NCBI RefSeq assembly: GCF_003955715.1
Contig: NZ_CP034463.1
Coordinates: forward strand, 2,976,001-3,040,000
DNA length: 64,000 nucleotides
Source: Streptomyces aquilus
GTDB taxonomy: Bacteria; Actinomycetota; Actinomycetes; Streptomycetales; Streptomycetaceae
Direction: 5' to 3'
Part shown: one piece after another, positions 34,684 through 43,401 of the stretch
How the letters are laid out: the number at the start of each line of letters is the position of its first letter
Numbering within the stretch: position 1 is the stretch's first letter
Translations under genes and position numbers: made by a program
The notes under the pieces: generated by a model
What the model was told of the DNA's origin: nothing
The model's input: the letters and a program-made list of their open reading frames with translations, nothing else
Database searches by the model: none

Positions 34684-35703
34684 TCACGCCTTCACCAGCC
34701 CCTGCCGCGCCGCCCCGCCGAGCGCCAGGTACACGTCCTCCAGGCTGGGCGTGGCGAGCGTGAAGTCGTCGAGGGCGGCGAAGGCGGCGCCGCCGGTGAC
34801 GGTGGCGACGACCGCGCGGGCCTCCTCGGGGGCGAGCCGGAGCGTCCAGCGGCGTCCGGTCTCGACGGCCCGGTCGTGCAGCGCGGCGACCTCGGGGACG
34901 TGCAGCGGCGCGGCCTCGCGCCACACCAGGTCGACCCGGACCTCTCCCGCGACCTGCTCCTTGAGCCCGACGGGGGTGTCACAGGCGATCACCCGGCCGC
35001 GGTCGAGGACCGCGACCCGGTCGAGGACGGTCTCGGCCTCGATGACGTTGTGGGTGACGAGCAGGACGGTCGTGCCGCGCTCGGCCCGGCGCCGGTCCAC
35101 GGCCGCCCACACGGCTCGCCGCGCCACCGGGTCCATGCCGGTGGTCGGCTCGTCGAGCACCAGCAGCGGCCGCTCCCCGACCAGCGCGGCGGCGAAGCAC
35201 GCCAGCCGCCGCTGACCGCCGGACAGCTTCTTGATCGCCCGCCCGGCGAGCGGCGCGAGCCCCAGTTCGTCGAGTACGGCGTCCCGCTCGGCCCGGGCCG
35301 CACGCGCCTCCAGGCCGCGCAGCCGTCCGGTGGTCTCGGCGGCGAGGGAGACGGTGAGCTCGTCGAGGGCGGTGGACTCCTGGCCGAGGTAGGCGAGGAT
35401 GCGCGCGGCCCGCTCCGGGTGGCGCACGATGTCGTGCCCGAGGATCTCGACCGTGCCGCTGTCGGGCCGCATCAGGCCGGTCAGCTGGCGTACGAGGGTG
35501 GACTTGCCGGCGCCGTTCGGCCCGAGCAGTCCGAAGATCTCACCGCGGCGGATGTCGAGTCGTACGTCGTCGGTGGCCCGCACCTCGGGCGTCGCGGGAA
35601 CCCCGCGCCTGCCCCGTACCGCGGGATAGGTCTTGGTCAGTCCGCGCACCGCGCACACGACATCGTCGCCATGCCGAAGTGCCTGTGCCGCGCGCGTACT
35701 CAC
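34684..35703 (-). CDS. ABC transporter ATP-binding protein (DrrA-like exporter)
   Basis: This 339-residue ATPase has Walker A GLLGPNGAGKSTLVRQL, signature KLSGGQRRLACF, Walker B LLVLDEPTTGMDP, and the switch VTHNVIEAETVL. The ~80-residue C-terminal extension (VDLVWREAAPLHVPEVAALHD...) is typical of DrrA-like drug exporters. GTG 35703 lacks a clear ribosome site; TAGTCT ends 8 nt before it and could be a leaderless -10. The permease follows on the same strand. Confidence 0.88.
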   Translation of the reverse strand: MSTRAAQALRHGDDVVCAVRGLTKTYPAVRGRRGVPATPEVRATDDVRLDIRRGEIFGLLGPNGAGKSTLVRQLTGLMRPDSGTVEILGHDIVRHPERAARILAYLGQESTALDELTVSLAAETTGRLRGLEARAARAERDAVLDELGLAPLAGRAIKKLSGGQRRLACFAAALVGERPLLVLDEPTTGMDPVARRAVWAAVDRRRAERGTTVLLVTHNVIEAETVLDRVAVLDRGRVIACDTPVGLKEQVAGEVRVDLVWREAAPLHVPEVAALHDRAVETGRRWTLRLAPEEARAVVATVTGGAAFAALDDFTLATPSLEDVYLALGGAARQGLVKA

Positions 35704-35765
35704 AAGGGACGAGACTACGGGGTCGGGAAGCTCCGCTCCCCCTTGGGGGCGGGGTATGTGCCGTT

Positions 35766-36980
35766 TCACTCCCCCGCGGGCGCGTGCTCCGCGGCCGTGC
35801 GGACGTCGATCTCGCGCCAGAACCCGGCCCTGATGGCATACCGGTCGTGCTCGTCGATCTGGTCGTCCTTGTGCGCGAGCAGTCCGAAGCGGGCGGCGTA
35901 GCGCAGCAGCTCCCCGTCGATGCGGTGCGGGATGCGCGGGTACATCCCGGACAGCTTCTGGAGATGGCTCTGGTCGCCCAACCGCTCCATCCAGCGCCGG
36001 GCGAAGACCTGCCCCACCTCGTAGGGGTCGCCTCCGACGGTCGTGATGTCCTCCTCCCGGTCGGCCCAGCGCTGCTCGGCGGTGGTGAGCTGGGCGAGCG
36101 TCGGCATCGAGGCGACCTCGGGCGGTTCGGCGGCGCCGCCGGGCCGGTCGACCCAGCCCTTGTCGGAGGACCAGCGCAGGGTGGCGTTGGCGGGCTGCTG
36201 CGGCTGGACGCCCGGGGCGCGCAGGGCGGCGAGGTCCTTGGGGGTGGGCACGCCCTTGGGCGCGGGCACCCGCTCCTGGGTGCCGTTCTCGGACGCGGCG
36301 GCGGGGGTGTGCTCGCCCTCGTCGGCGGAGCGCTCGGCGGCCGCGGCGAGCGCGGATTCGGGCAGCGGCGCGGAGAGGATCGCGGCGATCTCGGGCCGGG
36401 GCGCGGGCGGCGGCGCGCAGATCCCGCCGAGTTCCTTGGCGCGGACGGCCTTGGTGATCCACGTACGGTCCAGGACGCGTCGTTCGTCGGCCTCGGCGAC
36501 CAGGTCCTCGGACTGGTTGTAGTCGCCGTCGGCGGCCTGCACGGCCCACAGGTGGACGGCGACGCCGTGCTCCTTGGCGGCCATCATGCCCGGCAGCAGG
36601 TCGCCGTCGCCGGTGACGAGGACGATGTCGGAGCAGGCGCGGTTGCGGGCCAGCTCGGTGAGCTCGGCGTGCATGGCGGCGTCGACGCCCTTCTGGGCCC
36701 AGCGTCCGTCGCTGCGGGTCAGGGCCCCGAGCCGGACGGTGACCCGGGGCATCACGCGCAGCCGGCGGTGTTCGGGCTGGGGCACGCGGTCGGGGGCGCC
36801 GTCGAACCAGTAGATGCGCAGCAGCGGCCGCTCGGTGTCCGACTCGGCGCGATCGCGCAGGCCCTGGATCAGAGCGGCGTGGTCGACGGTGATCCGGGAT
36901 CGGGAAGGTTCCCCCGCCAGGAGGGAGGCGGCCGCCCCCAGCAGATAGCCGGCGTCCACCAGGACGATGCAGCGGTCCAC
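35766..36980 (-). CDS. NYN-domain (PIN-like) protein
   Basis: This ~404-residue protein has an NYN/PIN-like nuclease domain at residues 1-165: DRCIVLVDAGYLLGAAASLL with the first Asp, VDAAMHAELTELA, SDIVLVTGDGDLLPGM and GVAVHLWAV. The acidic cluster is that of metal-dependent RNA-processing nucleases. A low-complexity linker (about 200-260) leads to a conserved C-terminal domain (EVGQVFARRWMERLGDQSHLQKLSGMYPRIP), which looks like a winged-helix/OST-HTH-like module; that last point is inference. GTG 36980 has GAGG at 10 nt; GTG 36989 is an alternative. Confidence 0.83.
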   Translation of the reverse strand: MDRCIVLVDAGYLLGAAASLLAGEPSRSRITVDHAALIQGLRDRAESDTERPLLRIYWFDGAPDRVPQPEHRRLRVMPRVTVRLGALTRSDGRWAQKGVDAAMHAELTELARNRACSDIVLVTGDGDLLPGMMAAKEHGVAVHLWAVQAADGDYNQSEDLVAEADERRVLDRTWITKAVRAKELGGICAPPPAPRPEIAAILSAPLPESALAAAAERSADEGEHTPAAASENGTQERVPAPKGVPTPKDLAALRAPGVQPQQPANATLRWSSDKGWVDRPGGAAEPPEVASMPTLAQLTTAEQRWADREEDITTVGGDPYEVGQVFARRWMERLGDQSHLQKLSGMYPRIPHRIDGELLRYAARFGLLAHKDDQIDEHDRYAIRAGFWREIDVRTAAEHAPAGE

Positions 36981-36989
36981 GCGACTCAC

Positions 36990-37204
36990 CCTCTTCCCGG
37001 GAGGTTTGCTTCGGGCTTCCTTCGAGTCTGCCCGACCACGCGGAGGTTAACGGCCGGAACTCGATCTTCGGCGTGGCGTTTCGGGGCATCGCCGGACGAC
37101 AACCCCTGTCACACACGGTAATTATCCGAAATGCGTTCTTTGTCAGCCTATGTGAATCTGGTCGCGGCCCTGGCCCCTAGATCCCCCTCAGGAGGCAGAT
37201 CACC
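36990..37204. other. Divergent intergenic region NYN gene / 54-aa protein
   Basis: These 215 bp contain the promoters of two divergent genes. The part at 37117-37165 (AATTATCCGAAATGCG and following) is AT-rich for this genome. AGGAGG at 37191-37196 is the ribosome site of the small gene. No confident -35/-10 pair was assigned. Confidence 0.4.
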
Positions 37205-37369
37205 ATGGCCAAGAACAAGAACCGTGACCGTAAGCAGCCGCAGTCCGAGCGTGGTCAGCAGCAGGCCCAGCAGTCCTCGATGGAGGCGCAGGCCGAGCAG
37301 CGCATGACCCAGGTGACTCCGGGTGACATGGCCCGCAAGGGCAAGCAGAAGCGCTTCGGTCACAACTGA
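37205..37369 (+). CDS. 54-aa highly hydrophilic small protein
   Basis: ATG 37205 has a strong AGGAGG 8 nt upstream. The product (MAKNKNRDRKQPQSERGQQQ, then AQQSSMEAQAEQRM, ending ARKGKQKRFGHN) is rich in Gln, Lys and Arg with no hydrophobic core, so it is probably disordered and may bind RNA or DNA. A bidirectional terminator follows, so it is likely a monocistronic unit. Function is unknown. Confidence 0.8.
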   Translation: MAKNKNRDRKQPQSERGQQQAQQSSMEAQAEQRMTQVTPGDMARKGKQKRFGHN

Positions 37370-37419
37370 CATCTGCATAACGGGTCGAGACCCGCGGGTT
37401 GTTGAGACCCAGGCACACA

Positions 37420-37454
37420 GAGAGGGCGCATCCGGTTCACGGATGCGCCCTCTC
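37420..37454. terminator. Bidirectional terminator between the 54-aa gene and dnaE
   Basis: GAGAGGGCGCATCCG / CGGATGCGCCCTCTC is a perfect 15-bp stem with a 5-nt loop between convergent genes, 50 bp after the small gene and 9 bp before the dnaE stop. Confidence 0.88.
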
Positions 37455-37463
37455 GACGTACGG

Positions 37464-40400
37464 CTAACCCGCCAGACAGGACGGGCCGAGCAGCACTTTC
37501 AGGTCACCGAAGAGCGCCGGGTCCGGCTTCACCCGGTGCCGGTCCAGGCGCAGGACGGTGGTCTTGGTCGGACCCTGGAGCTTGATCCGGACCTCGCTCT
37601 CGCCCTTGTGGTGGCTGAGGATCTCGCCGAGGCGGCTGACCATCGGCGGGGTGACCCTGGTCGCCGGGATGGTGAGGATCACCGGCGCGTTGGTGCCCGC
37701 GTTGGACAGGTCGGGGACCTGGAGCTCCATGGCGACCAGGCGCGGGACGTCCTCACGCTTGTCGAGGCGGCCCTTGACGAACACCACGGCGTCCTCGACG
37801 AGTTGGGTCGACACCAGCTGGTAGGTCGCCGGGAAGAACATGCACTCGATGGAGCCGGCGAGATCCTCGACGGTGGCGATCGCCCAGGCGTTGCCCTGCT
37901 TGGTCATCTTGCGCTGGAGGCCCGAGATGATGCCGCCGATGGTGACGACCGCGCCGTCCGCGTGCTCACCTCCGGTGAGCTGGGCGATGCCCGCGTCGGC
38001 CTTGTCGGAGAGCACGTGCTCCAGGCCGAAGAGCGGGTGGTCGGAGACGTACAGACCGAGCATCTCCCGCTCCTGGGCGAGCAGATAGGTCTTGTCCCAC
38101 TCGTCGGTGGTGAACTCGACGTCGAGTCCGAAGCCGGGTTCGCTGGTCTCCTCCTCCCCCATGCCGCCGAAGAGGTCGAACTGGCCCTCGGCCTCCTTGC
38201 GCTTGACCGCGACCACGTTGTCGATCATCGGCTCGAAGTGCGCGGTGAGGCCCTTGCGGGTGTGGCCGAGGGTGTCGAAGGCGCCCGCCTTGATCAGCGA
38301 CTCGGTGGTGCGCTTGTTGCAGGCGACGGCCTCGACCTTGTCGAGGTAGTCGGGGAAGGAGGCGTACTTCCCCTTGGCCTTGCGGCTCTTGATGATCGAC
38401 TCGACCACGTTGGTGCCGACGTTGCGCACGGCCTCCAGGCCGAAGAGGATCACGTCGTCGCCCTGGGCGGCGAAGTTGTGCACCGACTCGTTGACGTTCG
38501 GCGGGAGCACCTTGATGCCCATGCGGCGGCACTCGTTGAGGTAGACGGCCGACTTGTCCTTGTCGTCCTTGACGGAGGTCAGCAGCGCGGCCATGTACTC
38601 GGCGGGGTGGTTGGCCTTGAGGTAGGCCGTCCAGTACGAGACCAGGCCGTACGCGGCGGAGTGCGCCTTGTTGAAGGCGTAGCCGGCGAAGGGGACCAGC
38701 ACGTCCCACAGGGCCTGGATCGCCTCGTCGCTGTAGCCGTTCTTCTTGGCGCCCGCCTGGAAGATGGTGAAGTTCTTCGCCAGCTCGTCGGGCTTCTTCT
38801 TGCCCATCACGCGGCGGAGGATGTCGGCCTCGCCGAGCGAGTAGCCGGCGATGATCTGGGCGGCCTTCTGCACCTGCTCCTGGTAGACGATCAGGCCGTA
38901 GGTGACGTCCAGGACCTCCTTGAGGGGCTCCTCCAGCTCCGGGTGGATCGGGGTGATCTCCTGGAGCTTGTTCTTGCGCAGCGCGTAGTTGGTGTGCGAG
39001 TCCATGCCCATCGGGCCGGGACGGTAGAGCGCGGAGACGGCGGAGATGTCCTCGAAGTTGTCGGGCTTCATCAGGCGCAGCAGCGAGCGCATGGGGCCGC
39101 CGTCGAACTGGAAGACGCCGAGGGTCTCGCCGCGCTGGAGCAGTTCGAAGGTCTTGGGGTCGTCCAGCGGGAGGCTCAGCAGCTCCAGGTCGATGCCCTT
39201 GTTGGACTTCACCATCTTGACGGCGTCGTCCATGATCGTCAGGTTGCGCAGGCCGAGGAAGTCCATCTTCAGCAGGCCGAGCGACTCGCAGCTCGGGTAG
39301 TCCCACTGCGTGATGGTCACGCCGTCGGTGTGGCGCACCCAGACGGGCACGTGCTCGGTGATGGTCTCGCTGGACATGATCACGCCGGCGGCGTGCACGC
39401 CCATCTGCCGGACCAGGCCCTCGACGCCCTTGGCGGTGTCGATGACCTTCTTCACGTCCGGTTCGTTCTCGTACATCCCGCGGACCTCGCCGGCCTCCGA
39501 GTAGCGGGGGTGCGAGGGGTCGGTGATGCCGTTGAGGTCGATGCCCTTGCCGAGGACGTCGGCGGGCATGGCCTTGGTGATGCGGTCGCCCATCGCGTAC
39601 GGGTAGCCCAGCACGCGCGCGGAGTCCTTGATCGCGTTCTTGGCCTTGATCTTGCCGTAGGTGCCGATCATGGCGACCTTGTCGGCGCCGTATTTCTCGG
39701 TCACGTACCTGATGACCTCGACGCGCCTGCGCTCGTCGAAGTCGATGTCGACGTCGGGCATCGAGATGCGCTCGGGGTTGAGGAACCGCTCGAAGATCAG
39801 GCCGTGCGGGATCGGGTCGAGGTCGGTGATGCCCATGGCGTAGGCGACGATCGAACCGGCCGCGGAGCCTCGGCCGGGGCCGACCGCGATGCCGTTGTTC
39901 TTGGCCCACATGATGAAGTCGGCGACGACGAGGAAGTAGCCGGGGAAGCCCATCGAGATGATGACGTCCATCTCGTAGTCGGCCTGCTTCTGGCGGTCCT
40001 CGGGGATGCCGCCCGGGTAGCGGCGCTCCATGCCGCGGCGGACCTCCTCCTTGAACCAGGTGACCTCGGTGTAGCCCTCGGGGATGTCGAACTTCGGCAT
40101 GAGGTTCTTGGCCTCGAACATGCCGGTGGTGTCGATCTGCTCGGCGACCAGGAGGGTGTTGCGGCAGCCCTCCTGCCAGGCGTCGGAGGAGTCGATGGCG
40201 TACATCTCGTCCGTGGACTTCAGGTAGTAGCCGGTGCCGTCGAACTTGAAGCGGTCCGGGTCGGAGAGGTTCTTGCCGGTCTGGATGCAGAGCAGGGCGT
40301 CATGGGCGGTCGCCTCGTGCGCGTACGTGTAGTGCGAGTCGTTCGTCACCAGGGGCGGGATGCCGAGCTTCTTGCCGATGTCGAGGAGGCCGTCGCGGAC

Positions 40401-41003
40401 CCGGCGCTCGATCTCGATGCCGTGGTCCATCAGCTCCAGGAAGTAGCGGTCCTTGCCGAAGATGTCCTGGTACTCGGCGGCCGACTTCAGGGCCTCGTCG
40501 TACTGGCCGAGGCGCAGCCGGGTCTGGAGCTCGCCGGAGGGGCAGCCGGTGGAGGCGATGAGGCCCTCGGACCACTGGGAGATGGTCTCCTTGTCCATCC
40601 GGGGCCACTTCTGGAGCCAGCCCTCGGCGTAGGCGTCCGAGGAGAGCCGGAAGAGGTTGTGCAGACCGGTGGCGTTCGCCGCCCAGATCGTCTTGTGGGT
40701 GTAACCACCGGAACCGGAGACGTCGTCCCGCTTCTGGTGCGGCTGACCCCACTGGATCTTGCGCTTGTTGCGCCGGGACTCGGGGGCGACGTAGGCCTCG
40801 ATGCCGATGATCGGGGTGACCCCGGCCTTCTTCGCGGAATGGAAGAAGTCGTACGCCCCATGGAGGTTGCCGTGGTCCGACATGGCGATATGGGTCATGC
40901 CCATCTCGTTGCACGCGTCGAACATGTCCTTCAGCCGCGCGGCACCGTCCAACAGGGAGTACTGGGTGTGGACGTGCAGGTGCGTGAACGGCGGCTTCGA
41001 CAC
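37464..41003 (-). CDS. dnaE: DNA polymerase III alpha subunit (DnaE1)
   Basis: This 1179-residue C-family replicative polymerase has a PHP domain (FTHLHVHTQYSLLDG, HIAMSDHGNLHGAYDFF), the polymerase acidic motif SMPDVDIDFDERRR near residue 415, GRGSAAGSIVAYAMGITD, and C-terminal helix-hairpin-helix and OB-fold regions (GGIISGLQRKMTKQGNAWA). Length and layout match DnaE1, the main replicase of actinobacteria. The gene is monocistronic between a terminator and a divergent DUF2252 gene. Confidence 0.98.
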   Translation of the reverse strand: MSKPPFTHLHVHTQYSLLDGAARLKDMFDACNEMGMTHIAMSDHGNLHGAYDFFHSAKKAGVTPIIGIEAYVAPESRRNKRKIQWGQPHQKRDDVSGSGGYTHKTIWAANATGLHNLFRLSSDAYAEGWLQKWPRMDKETISQWSEGLIASTGCPSGELQTRLRLGQYDEALKSAAEYQDIFGKDRYFLELMDHGIEIERRVRDGLLDIGKKLGIPPLVTNDSHYTYAHEATAHDALLCIQTGKNLSDPDRFKFDGTGYYLKSTDEMYAIDSSDAWQEGCRNTLLVAEQIDTTGMFEAKNLMPKFDIPEGYTEVTWFKEEVRRGMERRYPGGIPEDRQKQADYEMDVIISMGFPGYFLVVADFIMWAKNNGIAVGPGRGSAAGSIVAYAMGITDLDPIPHGLIFERFLNPERISMPDVDIDFDERRRVEVIRYVTEKYGADKVAMIGTYGKIKAKNAIKDSARVLGYPYAMGDRITKAMPADVLGKGIDLNGITDPSHPRYSEAGEVRGMYENEPDVKKVIDTAKGVEGLVRQMGVHAAGVIMSSETITEHVPVWVRHTDGVTITQWDYPSCESLGLLKMDFLGLRNLTIMDDAVKMVKSNKGIDLELLSLPLDDPKTFELLQRGETLGVFQFDGGPMRSLLRLMKPDNFEDISAVSALYRPGPMGMDSHTNYALRKNKLQEITPIHPELEEPLKEVLDVTYGLIVYQEQVQKAAQIIAGYSLGEADILRRVMGKKKPDELAKNFTIFQAGAKKNGYSDEAIQALWDVLVPFAGYAFNKAHSAAYGLVSYWTAYLKANHPAEYMAALLTSVKDDKDKSAVYLNECRRMGIKVLPPNVNESVHNFAAQGDDVILFGLEAVRNVGTNVVESIIKSRKAKGKYASFPDYLDKVEAVACNKRTTESLIKAGAFDTLGHTRKGLTAHFEPMIDNVVAVKRKEAEGQFDLFGGMGEEETSEPGFGLDVEFTTDEWDKTYLLAQEREMLGLYVSDHPLFGLEHVLSDKADAGIAQLTGGEHADGAVVTIGGIISGLQRKMTKQGNAWAIATVEDLAGSIECMFFPATYQLVSTQLVEDAVVFVKGRLDKREDVPRLVAMELQVPDLSNAGTNAPVILTIPATRVTPPMVSRLGEILSHHKGESEVRIKLQGPTKTTVLRLDRHRVKPDPALFGDLKVLLGPSCLAG

Positions 41004-41205
41004 GGTTTGGCCTCCTGGGAAACGCTCGGCGACAGGCTGGCGGACAGTTCGGGGGACAGCGTCGAAGTCTATGCCTCGGGACTGACACTCCGGGGGCCGC
41101 CCCGCGTACCTTCACAGCGAGGGTTGTCGCGGGCACTTTCGCGCGACCCCACCCGTTGAGACGACAGAAACGCTGTCGTACACATGCACCAGGAGGCACC
41201 CCGCG

Positions 41206-42531
41206 ATGTCGGTACCGCAGCTCAACGACGAGCCTCGCGGCGAGGAGATCCTCGCCGTCTTCGACACCGCCTTCGGCGAGCTCCTGGCCGCCGACCCGGC
41301 AGCGTTCCGCGTGAAGTTCCGCAAGATGGCGGCCTCGGCGTTCGCGTTCTACCGGGGCACGGCGTGCCTCTTCTACCACGACCTGGACGCCGAGAAGCGG
41401 GGCGGCCCGTACCTCGACGAGCGCACCTCGCGCGTGTGGATCCACGGCGACCTGCACGCGGAGAACTTCGGCACGTACATGGACGCCACGGGCCGCCTGA
41501 TCTTCAACGTCAACGACTTCGACGAGGCGTACGTCGGCCCCTTCACCTGGGACCTCAAGCGCTTCTCCGCCTCGATCGCCCTGATCGGCTACGCGAAGGC
41601 GCTCAGCGACGAGCAGATCACCGAGCTGGTGCGCGTCTACGCGGCCGCGTACCGCGAGCGCGTCCACGCCCTGGCGACCGGCGCCAAGAGCGACGAGGTG
41701 CCGCCGTTCACGCTGGACACCGCCGAGGGCCCGCTCCTGGACGCGCTGCGCGACGCCCGCTCGCTGACCCGCTTCGGGCTGCTGGACTCGATGACCGAGA
41801 TCCGCGACTTCGAGCGCCGGTTCGCCCCGGGCGGCGGCTCCATCGAGCTGGACGCGGCCACGCGGTACAAGGTGCTGGCCGCCTTCGACGGCTACCTGGA
41901 GACCCTGCCGGAGACCTCGCTGGCCCGCCCGGACTCGTACCGGGTGAAGGACGTCGTCGGCCGCCGCGGCATCGGGATCGGCTCGGCGGGACTCCCGTCG
42001 TACAACATCCTCCTGGAGGGCCACAGCGACGCGTTGGAGAACGACGTCGTGATCTACATCAAGCAGGCCCAGACCCCGGCCGTCTCCCGGCACATCACCG
42101 ACCCGGCGATCCGCGGCTACTTCCAGCACGAGGGGCACCGCACGGTGATCTCCCAGCGCGCACTCCAGGCCCACGCCGACCCGTGGCTGGGCTGGACCGA
42201 GCTGGACGGCGCGGGGCAGCTGGTCGCCGAGGTCTCGCCGTACGCCGTGGACCTCGACTGGGGTGACATCGACGACACCGAGGAGATCGCGGCGGTCGTC
42301 GCCGACCTCGGCCGGGCCACGGCCACCATGCACGCGGCGGCGGACGACCAGTCCGGCGAGTCCCTGGTGCCGTTCTCCACCGAGCGGGCCATCGACGCGG
42401 CGATCGCGGCCGACGAGGAGGGCTTCGGCGAGCTCCTGGTCTCCTTCGCCCACGACTACGGCGCACGCGCGCGTGCCGACCACCAGATCTTCGTGGACCT
42501 CTTCCGCAACGGCCGGATTCCGGGCCTGTGA
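41206..42531 (+). CDS. DUF2252 protein with kinase-like (APH-type) motifs
   Basis: This 441-residue DUF2252 protein contains VWIHGDLHAENFGTY (residues 78-91), resembling the catalytic HGDLHxxN motif of aminoglycoside phosphotransferases and kinase-like folds. FNVNDFDEAYVGPFTWDLKRF (100-120) could supply the metal-binding D-F-D. A Gly-rich P-loop is not obvious; GIGSAGLPSYNILLEGHSD later may contribute. Kinase activity is inference; the family is uncharacterised as far as I know. GGAGG lies 10 nt before the ATG. Confidence 0.85.
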   Translation: MSVPQLNDEPRGEEILAVFDTAFGELLAADPAAFRVKFRKMAASAFAFYRGTACLFYHDLDAEKRGGPYLDERTSRVWIHGDLHAENFGTYMDATGRLIFNVNDFDEAYVGPFTWDLKRFSASIALIGYAKALSDEQITELVRVYAAAYRERVHALATGAKSDEVPPFTLDTAEGPLLDALRDARSLTRFGLLDSMTEIRDFERRFAPGGGSIELDAATRYKVLAAFDGYLETLPETSLARPDSYRVKDVVGRRGIGIGSAGLPSYNILLEGHSDALENDVVIYIKQAQTPAVSRHITDPAIRGYFQHEGHRTVISQRALQAHADPWLGWTELDGAGQLVAEVSPYAVDLDWGDIDDTEEIAAVVADLGRATATMHAAADDQSGESLVPFSTERAIDAAIAADEEGFGELLVSFAHDYGARARADHQIFVDLFRNGRIPGL

Positions 42532-42571
42532 CGGAAACCGCACGGATGTCGATAACGATAGGGGCGCTCAC

Positions 42572-42592
42572 AGGGACCTTTTAGGGGTCCCT
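42572..42592 (+). terminator. Short hairpin after the DUF2252 gene
   Basis: AGGGACC-TTTTAGG-GGTCCCT forms a 7-bp stem 40 bp after the stop. It is a modest terminator candidate. Confidence 0.45.
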
Positions 42593-42623
42593 TACAGGGG
42601 CGCGTGACACACTCTCTGTCGCT

Positions 42624-43316
42624 ATGGACATATCCGGGACCCAGCTACGAGCGCTCCGCGCGGCGCTGTTCACGGCACTCGTCGTGACGCTCAGCACCGC
42701 GTCGCACGTACTGCTGTCCCGTGCCCCGCTCCCGCTGAACACGGTGGCCCTGGTCGCGGTCGCCGTGTTCGCCGTGGCGTACGCCCTGGCCGGCCGGGAG
42801 CGGAGCTTCGGGCGGATCGCCGCCCTGCTCGTCCCGCTGGAGCTGGCCGCGGACACGGTCCTCACCACCGGGCAGCACGTCTGCTACGGCGCCGCGGGCG
42901 GCCCCGTCGCGGGCCCGCTGCGCTCGGTCGGCTGGGACGTGCTCTGCGGTGACGGCACCAGCGTCGGCAGCCCCCTGGCCCGGGTCACGGGCGCCGACAC
43001 CGACCGGCTCGCGAGCCTCCTCGCCCACGCCGATCCGCAGGCCGCCTGGCTGCTGCTCGGCGCGCACATCGGCGTCGGCCTGCTCGCCGCCGCCTGGCTG
43101 CGCCGCGGCGAGCGGGCGCTGGCCCAGCTGCTGGGGGCGGTCGCGGCGACCACGTTCCGCCCGCTCCTGCTCGCGGTCGCCGCGGTGGCGGTACGACGGA
43201 CCCCGGCGCCCCGCGTCCCGCGGCACCCCCGTCGTCGTACGACGGCCGCCCGCGACCGGCTTCTCGTGCACTCCCTGGGACGGCGTGGACCGCCCTGCTC
43301 GGCCGCTCTCGTCTGA
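42624..43316 (+). CDS. Four-helix membrane protein of unknown function
   Basis: This 230-residue protein has hydrophobic segments near residues 12-30, 37-55, 63-80 and 140-158, and a basic C-terminal tail (RHPRRRTTAARDRLLVHSLG). Two Cys (GQHVCYG, WDVLCGD) lie in the extracytoplasmic loop between helices 3 and 4 and could form a disulfide. No family is recognised. No ribosome site is visible before ATG 42624. The next gene, a DsbA-fold protein, might act on it; that is speculation. Confidence 0.65.
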   Translation: MDISGTQLRALRAALFTALVVTLSTASHVLLSRAPLPLNTVALVAVAVFAVAYALAGRERSFGRIAALLVPLELAADTVLTTGQHVCYGAAGGPVAGPLRSVGWDVLCGDGTSVGSPLARVTGADTDRLASLLAHADPQAAWLLLGAHIGVGLLAAAWLRRGERALAQLLGAVAATTFRPLLLAVAAVAVRRTPAPRVPRHPRRRTTAARDRLLVHSLGRRGPPCSAALV

Positions 43317-43401
43317 ACGAGCACGCACAGCACCGAGCATCACCACCCCCTCTTTTACGTATCCGCACCCACGTGTGCGCGTCCCCTTACGGAGATCCCC
43401 C

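Noticed and set aside
35704..37116. Upstream extension of the ABC ATPase frame across the NYN gene
   Set aside because: Low-complexity Arg/Gly/Pro translation overlapping the NYN gene. Homology-like sequence starts only at about GTG 35703.
37323..41159. 1278-codon plus-strand open frame
   Set aside because: Fully antisense to dnaE, which has all PolC/DnaE motifs. The frame is open because of codon bias at third positions.
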